DNA from: Epiperipatus broadwayi
Taxonomy: Eukaryota; Onychophora; Udeonychophora; Euonychophora; Peripatidae
Direction of reading: 5' to 3'
Assembly (NCBI GenBank): GCA_028023455.1
Contig: JAQFVV010006255.1
Coordinates: 2,540,001-2,604,000, forward strand
DNA: 64,000 nt
The position numbers were made by a program, and so were the translations under genes. Shown here piece by piece: positions 35,072-46,767 of the stretch (positions within the stretch are counted from its first letter, which is position 1; each line of letters opens with the position of its first letter). The notes under the pieces are model-generated. The model had not been told where the DNA came from, ran no database searches, and was given only the letters and a program-made list of their open reading frames with translations.

Positions 35072-38000
35072 ATATATTTTTAGTTTATTTACATTTTGTT
35101 TTCTGAATAGCATATAATTGATGTAGTGTATATTGATAAAGCTTATATTACAACTTCATTTTATATGTGAAGACATACATATATTTTATTCATTTGTTTT
35201 TTCTCTCTCAGATACTTTCTTTTCCTATTAGAACTATTACAAGTTAATTTGATTATATTTGATTTTGGACTTGAATCATTGAAGAATACAATTAAATCTA
35301 ATCTGATTTGCAGTTCAAAAAGGTTAAACATTTTGATTCAAAGATAAATCTAGCTTGAAAATAGTTTTGCTTTTATTAGTTTTAGAAAATAAATAAATCT
35401 GGTAGAAAATTTATTCTTAACTATTGAAATTATGATGTGTGAGCAGAAAATTGTTTTTTTTTTTTTAAAAAAACAAACAAACAAACAAACTATAATTATA
35501 AAAGAAGGATGAAGTAACAAATAGTGAAAGGGGAAAAACAAAATATTTTCCATTTAAATTAAAAATAGAATCTTCTTTGACTCATATACATTCAGTACAT
35601 AAATTGAACCATATCAGTAAAAAAGAGCACCTATGCACATTTTTAAATAAATGTGAATGTATAAGAACATGCACAAATTTGTTTACACACATACACACTG
35701 TGCTTGTATAATTCGTTAAAATTTTCTTAATTTTACACCATATGTTCTGTTCATTTTTCTTTTTTTTCTTTTTAAATTGCTCTTATTTTCATATCTTTAA
35801 AAAAATCTGAATTTTTTTTTAATAAATAATTTTTAAGAAGCAATATTTGATTTCCACTGTGAAAAATAATTGAAAAGTATTATAAATTTTGCCCAGTCAG
35901 TACTACTGCTGAGATCTATTTTTGGATTGTTGTCCATTTCTTTGTTCACTCTTTTTAACCCTTATACCTTGATTATTTTTTTCTTCTCTGATGCTCATTA
36001 TCTTCTACTTGCTGAGATATCTGAGGAGGAGCATACTTAATTTGCACCTTAGTTTAAAGATTTATGATCTTGACACCATCTGCTTTATGGTCTTTCTGTC
36101 TTTTGACAGTAGCATCAGGCTACTCAATTGATTTGGAAAAGTTGATAATGTATTAGTTTCTCTGATAAGCTTACTTTTAACTAATCTTTCTACTAATATA
36201 TATGTATGTCTTGGAAACTTTTAACTATTTATAAGTAATAAAGAAGTTGGAAAACTTTTGAGTACTTTTTGCTATTAAACAATAATAATTTGTATATCCA
36301 CATAATATTGTTTAATTAATTAATTTTTTATGTTTATATAATAAAATATTAATAATAGACAATAAATATTAAATTTTTAATTAATGTGTATATAGTATAA
36401 TACACATCAATAGTATAAAGGGCTCATTAATTTATGATGCACCACTAAATATTAAGATGCATGAATAAATTAGTATACATGCACACAATACTTATATATG
36501 TTTTCGGGTGCTGAACTGAGCGTATTAATGTGATCCACAGTTGATAGATTATGGAGTGACTTTCAGATATGAAGGTTAACTGCAAATAATCAATTAGATA
36601 TGTCTGATAAAGAGTATTTTTGGATGCTGTGAGGCTAGGTATTGTTTCTGCTTAAGTAGTAATTTTTTATTTATTTACTTTTTTAATGATGCAAAGACTC
36701 ATTAAATTTATGATGGAGCTCTAAATTTGTAGTTCTATAATAAATTATGTTATGAAGATGGCAAATAAATTACCCTCAGATATTATAAAAACATCATTTG
36801 TTTTTAATACTGTAATATAGTATCTAATTATTTCACCTATCTTTATACAAAGAATTTAATGTATATCTATTGCTGTCTTCAGTCTCTTAGAATAGTATGG
36901 GGCACAGGTTTCTCATGTTATTGATCATTTCTTGGAATTATTTGTTTATCCAATCACCTTTTCATTCTATAATTATACACACCAGTCCTAATTCAGTTTT
37001 TTTTCTTTTTAAAGTATGCCAGCACATATAATTATATAAAGGACAGTATGAAAATACCTGAACATTGACAAAATAATGGTAGAAATTGCTAGTTGTGATC
37101 TTTTATGAGACAGCAAAATCAATAGTGAATTATTTTTGAACTTTAATTTCCAGCATCTAATTGAACTGTTAAATATTTTAAAAAAAATTCAAACCATTCA
37201 CAATTTATTAAATATATTTATCTGTTAGTAATAATAAACAATTAAGTATAGAACACAACATTTTTTGTGGTATTATTCTCTCTTCTTCTTGTGTTACTAG
37301 TTAGTATAGAAATTTAATGTGATTTTTTAACTAACCAGGTTATTATATCAAAGGCAAGTAATTGTATATGTGGGCAACACTTTTAAAGAATTTAGAAAAG
37401 GTAGTTTAAAATTATCTTAATCAAAATAACATTGTTATTTCATTTTATAAACATGAAATGTGTGAATTTTCCTTGATGAGGGTATTTAAACCCTGAGTAT
37501 AAGTCTACTCTTGTATCTAAGGAGTTGTCATGGTTTAATATTGTTATGCTAATTCTTAGTGAAATTTAACATCCAGAAGCTGAAAGTTAAACCTCGATAT
37601 TAGTTTTTGGGAAAAGCTGCTTATTAAGTGCAAGGAGATTACATGTTGTTGCAGTTAGTTACTGGCATCATGATATTAAACTTGGTTTGAGTAAAGAATG
37701 ACATAGAAGATTATTTCACAAATTGAACATTTTAATGAGACAGAAAATTTTCTACAAAGAAACTTGTATGGGTTTATGCTCAGAAGATTGTCACCTTGTG
37801 GATTATATTATAGTTAGAAATCAGAAGGTAGAATAATTAACATTAAATAACTTTTATATGCACAGATTGTTGACATAAAGTTGTGCATTCCATGTTTGAT
37901 GTGATAATGGCATTAAAGATATATTCTATTTGAAACACATTAAGAAATTTGATGTTTATTCTTTAGAAACAATTCTTTCATATGCTACCTATTTGTGCTA

Positions 38001-38503
38001 AAATGGATCGCTTGAAGTGTTAATATCCATTTTCTTGAAAATGACGTAAAATGATTATACACAAAAGTACTTTAATATACCAAATAAAATTATGCAACTC
38101 TCAAATTTATTTATCAAGTGCATAGTACATATATAATTAAATAGAAAGGTAATATATGTGTAAAATAAAATTGTATTAAAAAATAAATTAATTTATATAT
38201 GAAATTACTAAAAAAAAAAAAAAAGGAAAACAAAAGTAATGGAATTGATTAAAACTTCCTTCAATATTAAAATGAAATGTTGATTTGAATTGGGGTATAT
38301 TATTATAATATAATTATATGCTGCTTTTTTTATTTTCATACTTGAGAAGTCTCCCTTGACAGAAAATCCAATGATAGAAAGTTGTGATTTGCTGGTGACT
38401 AGTATTTTTAATTTTGAATAGACTAAATTTGGTTTTGATGGAAATAATGTAAATGATCGTTCAAAAATGTCTTTAAAATATAAATCTTTCTGGTGCTATA
38501 TAT
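35072..38503. other. Gene-free AT-rich stretch
   Basis: No coding gene, RNA or recognised element. A less AT-rich patch at about 35890-36150 has no recognised identity. Poly-T/poly-A runs and a (CAAA)n run near 35470 are the only simple repeats. Confidence 0.35.
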
Positions 38504-38902
38504 CAGGGGTCCCCAACCCTATGCCTGTGGGCACCATGGTGCCCGCAGACCATTTTACATGTGCCCACCGCTATCCGAACACGATAAAAATTATTTATCT
38601 GATACAAATAAATTTAATTTTTAAAATTTCTTATAAATTATTGTATTATATTATAATCAAATTGTAGGGCATACTATACTTTTACAGCGTAAAAATATAA
38701 ACATTAATTATATATTAAAATTTTATTTTTGAAATAAATATTTTTTTGTACATTATGTGTATTATTAACAATATTCAACTATAAATTTACATTGAAAAAA
38801 TAAATGGTGCCCTTCATTTGGTTGAAAAAAATAAATGGTGCCCGCCACCTGGCCGGTATTATAGAATGTGCTTTTTAAGTGCAAAAAGGTTGGGGACCCC
38901 TC
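38504..38902. mobile_element. hAT-type MITE, 399 bp, with 8 bp TSD
   Basis: The left end is CAGGGGTCCCCAACC. The right end read in reverse complement is GAGGGGTCCCCAACC, so the terminal base has changed. Both flanks are CTATATAT (38496-38503 and 38903-38910), a perfect 8 bp duplication as hAT elements make. Inside are repeated 'ggtgcccgc'/'ggtgcccttc' segments and AT-rich filler, with no transposase. The ends resemble those of the hAT at 14.5-18.9 kb, whose right flank is also CTATATAT. Confidence 0.9.
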
Positions 38903-39837
38903 CTATATATGGTATAGCTAAAAAGAAAAAAATGTTTAGATTTAATTCAATGTAGAATATAGTTTTTATTATCTGTTCAATTTTTTATTTTGTGAAAAAG
39001 ATTTTATCTTGTTAAATAGAATCCACTTAAAATATAAAATCAAGTAATTACTATAAAGTGATAACAGATATGGCTTAACTATTAGATCTATTATTTATGA
39101 CTGTTAGCACAGGAAGGTCTTGGTAGAGATGATATGTCAGTCAGAAATTCCAGAGAAGTTAAACGAGGTGATGTTTGACAAACTTTACTGCTACTTCACT
39201 TTCAGAGTGATAAGTAACCAAACCAAATCTGAATACTTTTGCAGAATATGACCAATCTACATTATGCATATCCTAAAAACTTTTATGCCTTTGTTTTTTT
39301 AGATAGACAATACATTTTTTTAGCATTATGTTTACCTAGATCAAACAGATGGTATTCCCTCTTAAAACCCCAAGCCAGCTTTGGGAAGATATAGAAAGCC
39401 GTAGATTTTTTGTGAAGAAAACTTATCAGTAGAACTATCTGATAAGGCTTTCTGAAAATCTAAATGTATTTTGGCTTTCAGATGTTTTGAAATGACGTGT
39501 TTTGTATTCAATATATATATATATTCCTAACAGCTGTATTTAACTAATGTCAGAAAGGGCACAAAAACCGTCATTTGGACTTATTCTTCCAACCATAGTG
39601 AACTCATTTTTTATTTAGCAATTTTGTATTTTTATTGCAATTAGGCATGGATATGATTGTTCTGAGTCATCTTTTTGTCTTTTAATAAGATTATTTTCAT
39701 AAGTTGGATGAGTGTTTGTAAGTTTAAGAATTGGCTTCTTATTTATCCAAATTAAAAACTGAAGGTCATTGTCTTTATTAATTACAAAATGTGAGTCTCC
39801 TCTTTTCATAGTCTTATAATATATATATATATAATAA
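38903..39837. other. Gene-free stretch of ordinary composition
   Basis: No gene is recognised. Base composition is normal for the window, which matters because the next 1.5 kb is strongly G-depleted. The stretch ends in a TA run and a poly-A run at about 39820-39850. Confidence 0.35.
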
Positions 39838-41340
39838 AAAAAAAAAAAATAAAACAAAACCATAAAACAATACAGTACTAGATAAATTCAAAATTTTACC
39901 AAAATCCTTCACAACCATGTTTCACTACTACAAATAACCTTCTCAAGAAAACAACCTAAAAAAACATATATAAAACAAACAAACCTTCCCATAATTCATT
40001 CAAACTCCACCTTCCCTTAATACAAAAAACAAAGATTGATACCAGAATCAAGGAGTTTTACACAAACTCCTTTATTCTTCTTTAACTCATTCTTTCATAA
40101 AAATAACCAAATTGCAAACAATATTCTAACTGTATCAATCATAATATAAAACTGAGTTAAGATACCTATTTTAACCTACTTATAAACCTTAACCCTTTCC
40201 TTAACTAAATTTACTCTCCACATAAAATTTACCACAACTACATAATTTTATAAACAATACCAGAATAACCTACTATCAATAGATCTTTGAACCATTAATA
40301 ATGAATTCAAACAGAACCTTTCCCCATCAACCTTCTTTCCACCTAACAAATGACTATCCTATAAACCAAATTATAAATTATCTTTAAATGGTAAAGACAA
40401 TAACACATCCTTACCAACAAAATTTTACATCCAAATCACGACTATAAACATTATTATAAATACCACTTTTTTAATAAAATCAACTATAACCCAATCTACA
40501 TATTCACACAAATTACTTTTTGAATACACATCATTATAAAATTATTCCTTCTTTCCGACAACAAAATTCAACAAAACATTTTTTTAGTATAAAAGAAACT
40601 ACACCTAATCATATTTCTCAAATTTTTATTTTATAAAATACTACAAACAAAACACATTAACCTTCTCAACATTTAAATCTAAAACTTTATTTTACAAAAT
40701 CAAACCACCCCCTCAATTGTAAACTTAATATGAATCAAAACCATCAATCCACATAAAAACTCTTCTAATTTCTCTTTCTAATAACAAACAAACAATCACA
40801 ACATACCTAACAAATAATTTAATAGAACCTGAAAACATATTAATAATACTACACTCCAAATAATCAATAGCACACACACAATGGAGAATCAAACCAAAAC
40901 CCAACCTTCTATCTTATAAACCACATTACAAAAATCATTGAACCTCTACACAAAAAACATGAAAACCTATCTTACTCAAAAAAATCTTTTTTTTAAATTG
41001 AAAGAAAACACAATACTTTTAACTATCCGATTGATATTTTCTTAACCCAAAACCAACACACCAAAACAAAACATTTTTTTCCTCAAAGAAGAAGAAACAC
41101 AAAATTGACCCATTTATCCTTAATACTATAATAAATTTTATTTTCCAATCCCTGAAACAAAACACTCAAAGAATACTTTGACTCAAATAAGAAACTGACC
41201 AAAACACTAGACAATTTAATAAGACCTACAAATTTTTTTCCATACTTTCAATCTTAATAATTTGATTTTTTTTTTCACAACTAAAATACATATTTATTTT
41301 CAAAATTTCTTTAAATCAATATATCAATCAACCCCCCTTT
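39838..41340. other. G-depleted, strand-asymmetric tract
   Basis: On the plus strand only 53 G occur in the 1,440 bases 39901-41340 (3.7%, counted by eye), while C runs at about 15-30% per line. About 41 of the 53 remaining G are followed by A. CpG is nearly absent. Flanking sequence on both sides has ordinary G content. No gene, rRNA or mitochondrial reading frame could be read in it: TAA/TTA stops are dense in all frames. See findings. Confidence 0.85.
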
Positions 41341-41476
41341 ACTCTTTTATAACATTTCAAAATAACCGAAGAGAACAAGAGAGAAGTGATGATTAAAAGA
41401 AAGTTTCTTTGAAATAGGAAAATACTTTTGATTCTGTCCTGGAAAAAAAATCAATTAGATTGAAGTTGGAAAAAGA

Positions 41477-41664
41477 TGGCCCCGGTTTGGCCAGCTGCTC
41501 GTTCCTTTGGTTTTGTTTCGGGGCATTGGCACTTCTCTTCCTGATGTTTGGGCCGTTCCGCGGGTTGCCTTGTCTCCCTCGGCCGGGGGTTCGGGGGGGT
41601 GGGCCGTTTGGGGCCGGGCCTTTCCTTTGGTGGCCGCGTTTGGGGGCCCCCGGCTTTTTTCTTT
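41477..41664. other. A-depleted GC-rich tract
   Basis: Of 188 bases only 4 are A; 41545-41665 contains none. G and C dominate with T, including runs such as CGGGGGTTCGGGGGGGTGGG. This is in extreme contrast to the AT-rich window. Open frames across it (41460-41666, 41507-41713) exist only because stops need A; they are not credible genes. Confidence 0.85.
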
Positions 41665-42827
41665 GATGCTATCTGGAATACCTTTTCTACCTATATTTCA
41701 TGATATAATATAGTAGTCAAATTTGTTTTCTTTTGCTATGTGTTTGTAAAAAAATCTATTCCAAAAGTAATGTGATATTCATTTGCAAGATGTGATGAAA
41801 CTAATGAGAATGCAGTTTGAATGCATCCAAAGTTATGCTTTTTTATGTATGTACAACTTCTTATTGGGCACTTCCATTATGGCTATCTGCACAGATTCAT
41901 GCAATTCAGATCAGTAAATTTTGTCTTAGCTTGATTAATTGCTATCTTTCTATGTATTTGGTATTTATATATCTTAAAATTTACATTGCAATAATTGAAA
42001 TAATTTTATACATTTTGTCAAAGTCTGTTTTTAATATTTGGCTTTTTTTTAATACTTTTGTTAAAATATAGATAAAGTAATGTCAGAAATTTTTTTAATT
42101 CAAGGTTGTAATTTCTGGAGAAAAAAAATGTCTTTGTTTTTTGTCAGAACTCCAGGTCTTTTATAATCTATGTACAGAATATTTGGCAGAAATATCTATT
42201 GCTATGTTAAAAATGCAGTCCATTCACAGTAGGATAAATTTAACCAACTCAGAATTTTTTCTTCTTTAGTTTACTTGTTAGTTTCCACAAAAAAAAAAAA
42301 AAAAAAGATTTTCATATATTTTCTGTCAAACAGTGATTGAGGGAGAAAAAAATTAAAATTGAGTATTCACTGATAATAAGAAACTGAATCCTAGAAGACT
42401 TGATAAATTACTCATTGAAACTTGAGCCACCAATGTTCATTGTTTAATAAATACAAAATATTAATACAAGTAAATTATAGATTCTTATAGATTGTCTGAA
42501 AAAGTAATTTTTAAAAAAAATATTGATATTACCAATATGTGATATATATATATGCGTATATACATCCACACTCCCACAAACAATATAACCAGAATATTTT
42601 GCTTTAAAATATATATATATTCTTACCTTTCTTTTCAAGTTACATTTTTTTAAAAAATAAATAGTTTTCAAAACTTATTTTTATTTATCTCCTCAAAAAT
42701 TAAACACAAAAAACAACAAAATAATGACAACAATAATTTATCTATTTAATCTCATGCTTATCTTAAGCAGATTCCCCCCCCTCTTTATTCTATACTAAAA
42801 ATATATATATACATATAGATCATTTTT
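41665..42827. other. Gene-free AT-rich stretch
   Basis: No gene or recognised repeat. Composition returns to normal. Frames at 41817-42071 and 42444-42671 are hydrophobic low-complexity translations of AT-rich DNA. Confidence 0.35.
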
Positions 42828-43852
42828 TCTTAAAATTGTAATATAATCAATTTAAAACAAAATTGAAAAAGACGACTTTTTAAATAAACAAATTAATTTA
42901 ATACATCAAGCTGGCTTTCATTCCTTTATGGAACTTATCAAGATGTTTCTTTTTACAAAACTGCAACTCCACTCAATGAACATTATTTAGATTACATTAC
43001 AATAAATATAATTATTAAAATATATACCTGCACATAAAAATGATTAAACATATTATAATCCTTTTTTAATAAATATATATACAAAACATTTTAAAAAATA
43101 TTTTAAATTATAACTCTAAAGTTTCCAATAATCTAACAATGCCCATGCTCTTTAACCATGTTTACACATTTGTTTAAATTTTCTTGAATATACAAAGTTT
43201 TATAACATTTTCTTTCCTTGTAATTTTTAATGAATTTTTTACACAATTTATTTTTTGTCTGCTATCCGAAAAATTGTATATATGATCTTGATCTTGTATC
43301 CTTTCTGTCAATTTCCCTTTCATGCTCCTTACATCTTTCAATGATAGTCTTTTCTGTCTGACCTATATATCATGTTGCAAAATTCAGAACTAATTTTATA
43401 AACTAACCCTACCCTATTTTTAATAATACCCATCTTTTTTGCATTACAAATCCATTCCCTAAAGATTTACTATTTTTCTATCCTATTTTAATATCAGGTA
43501 ACTTTTCTTTTATCAATATCTTATATAAATGTTCTGTGTATGGATACATATGTCTTGCATTATCTTTTGCATTATTATTAATTTTATTTCTAAAAATCTT
43601 TTTAATATCTTTTCTTTTATAACCCATATTAACATAATCATTTCCAATTTCTGTTCAAATGCTTCATTTTTATTCAGTGTTAGCCTATCATTTTTTAACT
43701 GAAACCCTTTCAAAATTGCTACTTTCTGAAACCATAGCTGATATGAATTTGGATCAATTATATTTCTTTATCATTAATGTAATGTTTAGTAAGTACTTCA
43801 CCATTAATCTTTTTTTAAAAAAAAAATTGTCTAAATACTTTAATCCCTTTTC

Positions 43853-44041
43853 CTATTTTTTCTTTGTAAGCTTAATATTGTATTTATTATTTTTCAATAC
43901 TTTAAATGCATTAACAATATTTCCACTATAACCTATTACAATTATATCATCAACATATCTATGATATTCTATAATTTCTTTATATTTTATATACTTAGCA
44001 ATTATATTTTCCTTTCTGTAGTCAGTCATAATTGGTAACAA
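43853..44041 (-). pseudogene. Penelope-like RT fragment, catalytic region
   Basis: A 62-codon fragment includes YHRYVDDIIVIGYSGN, the catalytic YVDD block of a Penelope-type reverse transcriptase, and NAFKVLKNNKYNIKLTKKK. The matching fragment in the plus copy reads YHRYIDDKIVIGYS. It is a piece of the polymerase that would copy element RNA; both catalytic Asp are kept. It is cut off by stops, so not functional. Confidence 0.75.
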
Positions 44042-44234
44042 AATCTTAGTAATAGAGCAACCTATAACTTATCCCTTTGTTATATTTGAAAATTCTTCCT
44101 TATATTTAAAGTATAAACCATCGTTTATCAATGATAATGCTTCTTTAATAACATATAAATTATTCTTACAAAATTATATTACTCATTTTTATTTTATCAA
44201 TAACTATTTTTATATAATCTTCTCTAGATATACT

Positions 44235-44492
44235 TTAATACATATTTAAAATATCAAATGAAACAATCATTCCATTTCTATTTAACTTTATACTATTTAA
44301 TTTATCTCTGAGTTCTTTTGAATTTCTAGTATAATATTTGCCAAAATCTATTGTCGTGAGAATCTTTTTATATATTATAGGACATAAATATTTAAGAATA
44401 TAATTATTGAAGTCTAATATTACTCTTATTGTCTTATCATCCTTATGTGTTTTATGTCTCTCAATTATGCATGAACTATAGGATTTAAACAT
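44235..44492 (-). pseudogene. Penelope-like RT fragment, N-terminal part
   Basis: An 85-codon fragment has RHKTHKDDKTIRVILDFNNY (equivalent to the 'HK....RPIVS' region of Penelope RTs) and NRNGMIVSFDILNMY, the motif A block with its catalytic Asp (SFD). The plus copy begins inside this region (ELTDKL ... NGMIVLFDI). The reading is clear as Penelope-type but truncated at both ends. Confidence 0.7.
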
Positions 44493-44667
44493 CTTTATTT
44501 CTTTTCATTAAAATGAAACAGTTAATTAATGAAAGGGAATACAGATGTTTATATCCTACAGCCTTTGAACATCCTTCCATATTTGGGAAGGTTAAAGCAC
44601 ATAAGGGTGACATGCCAATAAAATTAATATTGAACTTTTAATAATTATATTTTTAAATATTTATGTG

Positions 44668-44672
<5 letters not shown>

Positions 44673-44731
<59 letters not shown>
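44673..44731. repeat. (AT)n microsatellite between the Penelope copies
   Basis: An uninterrupted AT repeat of 59 bp separates the inverted Penelope-like copies. The plus copy begins immediately after it. Confidence 0.95.
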
Positions 44732-44735
<4 letters not shown>

Positions 44736-44975
44736 CACTGCAATAGATTTTGACAAATATTGTATTAGAAATTCAGAGGAACTCACAGATAAATTAATTA
44801 ATGTAAAGTTAAGTGGAAATGGAATGATTGTTTTATTTGATATTGATAAAATAAAAATGAGTAACATAATTTTGGAAGAATGGTTATATATTATTAAAGC
44901 AGCATTATTACTGATAAATGATGGTTTATATTATAAATATAAGAAAAGAATTTTGAAATATCTACTAGTAGTATT

Positions 44976-45185
44976 TTGTCACCGATTATGACTGTCTATA
45001 GAGAAGAAAATGTAATTGGTAAGTATATAAAAAATAAAGAAATTATAGAATATCATAGATATATTGATGATAAAATTGTAATAGGTTATAGTAGAAGTAT
45101 TATTAATGCATTTAAAAAATTTAATAATAATAAATATAATATTAAATTTACAAAGAAAAAGAGGAATGGGGTTAAAATATTTTAA
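44976..45185 (+). pseudogene. Penelope-like RT fragment, catalytic region (plus copy)
   Basis: A 69-codon fragment has SPIMTVYREENVIGKYIKNK and EYHRYIDDKIVIGYSRS, the catalytic block with both Asp retained (IDD in place of VDD). It ends at a stop after NGVKIF. The equivalent minus-copy fragment is 43853-44041. A piece of decayed polymerase. Confidence 0.75.
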
Positions 45186-45614
45186 CCTTTTTAAAAAAAT
45201 GAATTAATGGTAAAATACTTATTAAACACTATATTAATGATAAAGAAATAAAGAGGTATAATTAATTGATTTAAATTAATATCAGCCATGGTCTCAGAAA
45301 GTAGTTGCTTTGAAAGAGTTTAAGCTAAAAATTTATAGGACAACATTAAATGAAGATGAAGCATTTGAATAGAAATTGGAAGTTGAGAATGATTATATTA
45401 ATATGGGTTATAAAAGAAAAGATATTAAAAAGATTTTTAGAAATAAAAATAATAATAATAATAGAAAAGGATATTTATAGGCAAATAGGAAGTGGGTTTT
45501 AGTTCCATATTCAAAACATTTATATAAGATATTGATAAAAGAAAAGTTACCTGATATTAAAAGAGGATGGAAAAATGGTAAATCTTTAGGGAATGGATTT
45601 GTAATGCAAAAAAG

Positions 45615-45968
45615 ATGGGTAATATTAAAAATAGAGTAGGGTTAGTATATAAAATTAGTTGTGAATTTTGCAATATGATACACATAGGTCAGACAGGAAA
45701 GTTTGCCATTGAAAGAGATAAGGAGCATGATATGGCAATTAATAGAAAGAACATAAGATCTGAGCCATATATATATTTTTTGGATACAGGACATAAAATA
45801 AATTGTGTAAAAAATATTCAGGTAATAAAGTACATTAAAAATTACAAAGAAAGAAAATATTATGAAATTTTGTATATTAAAGAAAATCTAAACAAATATA
45901 TAAACATGGTTAAAGATCCAGTACAACAAGGGAGAAAATGGGCATTGTTAGATTATTGGAAACTTTAG
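45615..45968 (+). CDS. GIY-YIG endonuclease domain of Penelope-like element
   Basis: 117 codons with GLVYKISCEFCNMIHIGQTG, the GIY...YIG-type core (LVY and HIG in place of GIY and YIG), followed by the ERDKEHDMAINRKN stretch that carries the conserved Arg/His region. The C-terminal part (YYEILYIKENLNKYINMVKD) matches the usual 'E..LI...N' end of the domain. In intact elements this nuclease nicks target DNA for reverse transcription. It is the longest intact piece of the plus copy. Upstream stops mean it is not joined to an RT, so function is unlikely. Confidence 0.8.
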   Translation: MGNIKNRVGLVYKISCEFCNMIHIGQTGKFAIERDKEHDMAINRKNIRSEPYIYFLDTGHKINCVKNIQVIKYIKNYKERKYYEILYIKENLNKYINMVKDPVQQGRKWALLDYWKL

Positions 45969-46285
45969 AGTTATAATTTAAAATATTTTTTTAGAATGTT
46001 TTGTAAATACATATATTATTTTTTTTAAAAAGGTATTATAGTAATTTTAATCATTTTTATGTACATGTATATATTTTAATAATTATATTTATTGTAATGT
46101 AATATAAATAATGTCTATTGGATGGAAGTGCAATAGAATAGCTAGACAAGTGATTTTTTAAAAAAGAAATAGCTTGATAAGTTCCATTAAGGAATAAAAG
46201 TCGGATTGATGTATTACATTTTTTTATTTATTTATAGAGAGTTGTCTGTTTTAATTTTGTTTTACATTGATTATTTTAAAGTTTA

Positions 46286-46767
46286 TATATAAAAGGCAAC
46301 ATTATGGTGAAATTTTAATATTGAAATTTGATCATTTAAAGTATTTAGTATTTTTTTTTTTTTATATAAAATCTCAAATTTAGTGAAGACCTATTTTTTA
46401 AAGGAACATTGAAAATAAAATTTAATTTGAATACAGCACAATAAAAAAGAGGCACTTCCATTTTATATATAACAAATCAGTTTTTTTTATTTTTTTTTAA
46501 ATGAATTATAGAAATTAATAACTAACTATTCATATTTCCTGACATGATATTTTTCTGCAGGATAATTATTTGGGGTGGGTGATAGATGATGTACTTTACT
46601 CTCTGAAATTGGAAACTATGCAGAAATAATAAAAATGGAAATAGACATCTATCTCACATATATTCTGTCTAATACATAGATAATGATATTAAAATTCAAG
46701 AATGGGATATCAAAAGATCAAGTACAAAAGTTCAAATATCAATAATACTTAAATTTAAAGGAAGGGA
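46286..46767. other. Gene-free AT-rich stretch
   Basis: Nothing recognised apart from poly-T runs. Confidence 0.35.

Larger units (their letters stand above)
42828..44497 (-). mobile_element. Penelope-like element, minus copy
   Basis: Matches, in inverted orientation, the plus copy at 44735-46285 over its whole length, including the 3' region (minus strand 'cttgataagttcc' and 'gatgtatta'). The 5' part codes for reverse transcriptase pieces, the middle (about 43200-43450) for a GIY-YIG nuclease in broken frame. Penelope-like elements combine exactly these two domains. Frameshifts and stops throughout make it inactive. Confidence 0.8.
44735..46285 (+). mobile_element. Penelope-like element, plus copy
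   Basis: A 5'-truncated copy starts at RT motif A and runs through the RT palm (44976-45185), a region equivalent to minus 43500-43850, and a GIY-YIG nuclease (45615-45968), then a 3' region also found in the minus copy. It diverges from the (AT)n spacer so the two copies form inverted arms of about 1.5 kb. Stops and shifts lie between the coding pieces. Confidence 0.8.

Noticed and set aside
39838-41340. Nuclear copy of mitochondrial DNA (mtDNA is also G-poor on one strand)
   Set aside because: TAA/TTA stops are dense in all frames on both strands under the mitochondrial code too, and no rRNA motif was found; the A-poor neighbour is not explained either.
41460-41713. Two overlapping Gly/Pro/Phe-rich open frames
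   Set aside because: They exist because the tract has almost no A and hence no stop codons; the composition is abnormal.
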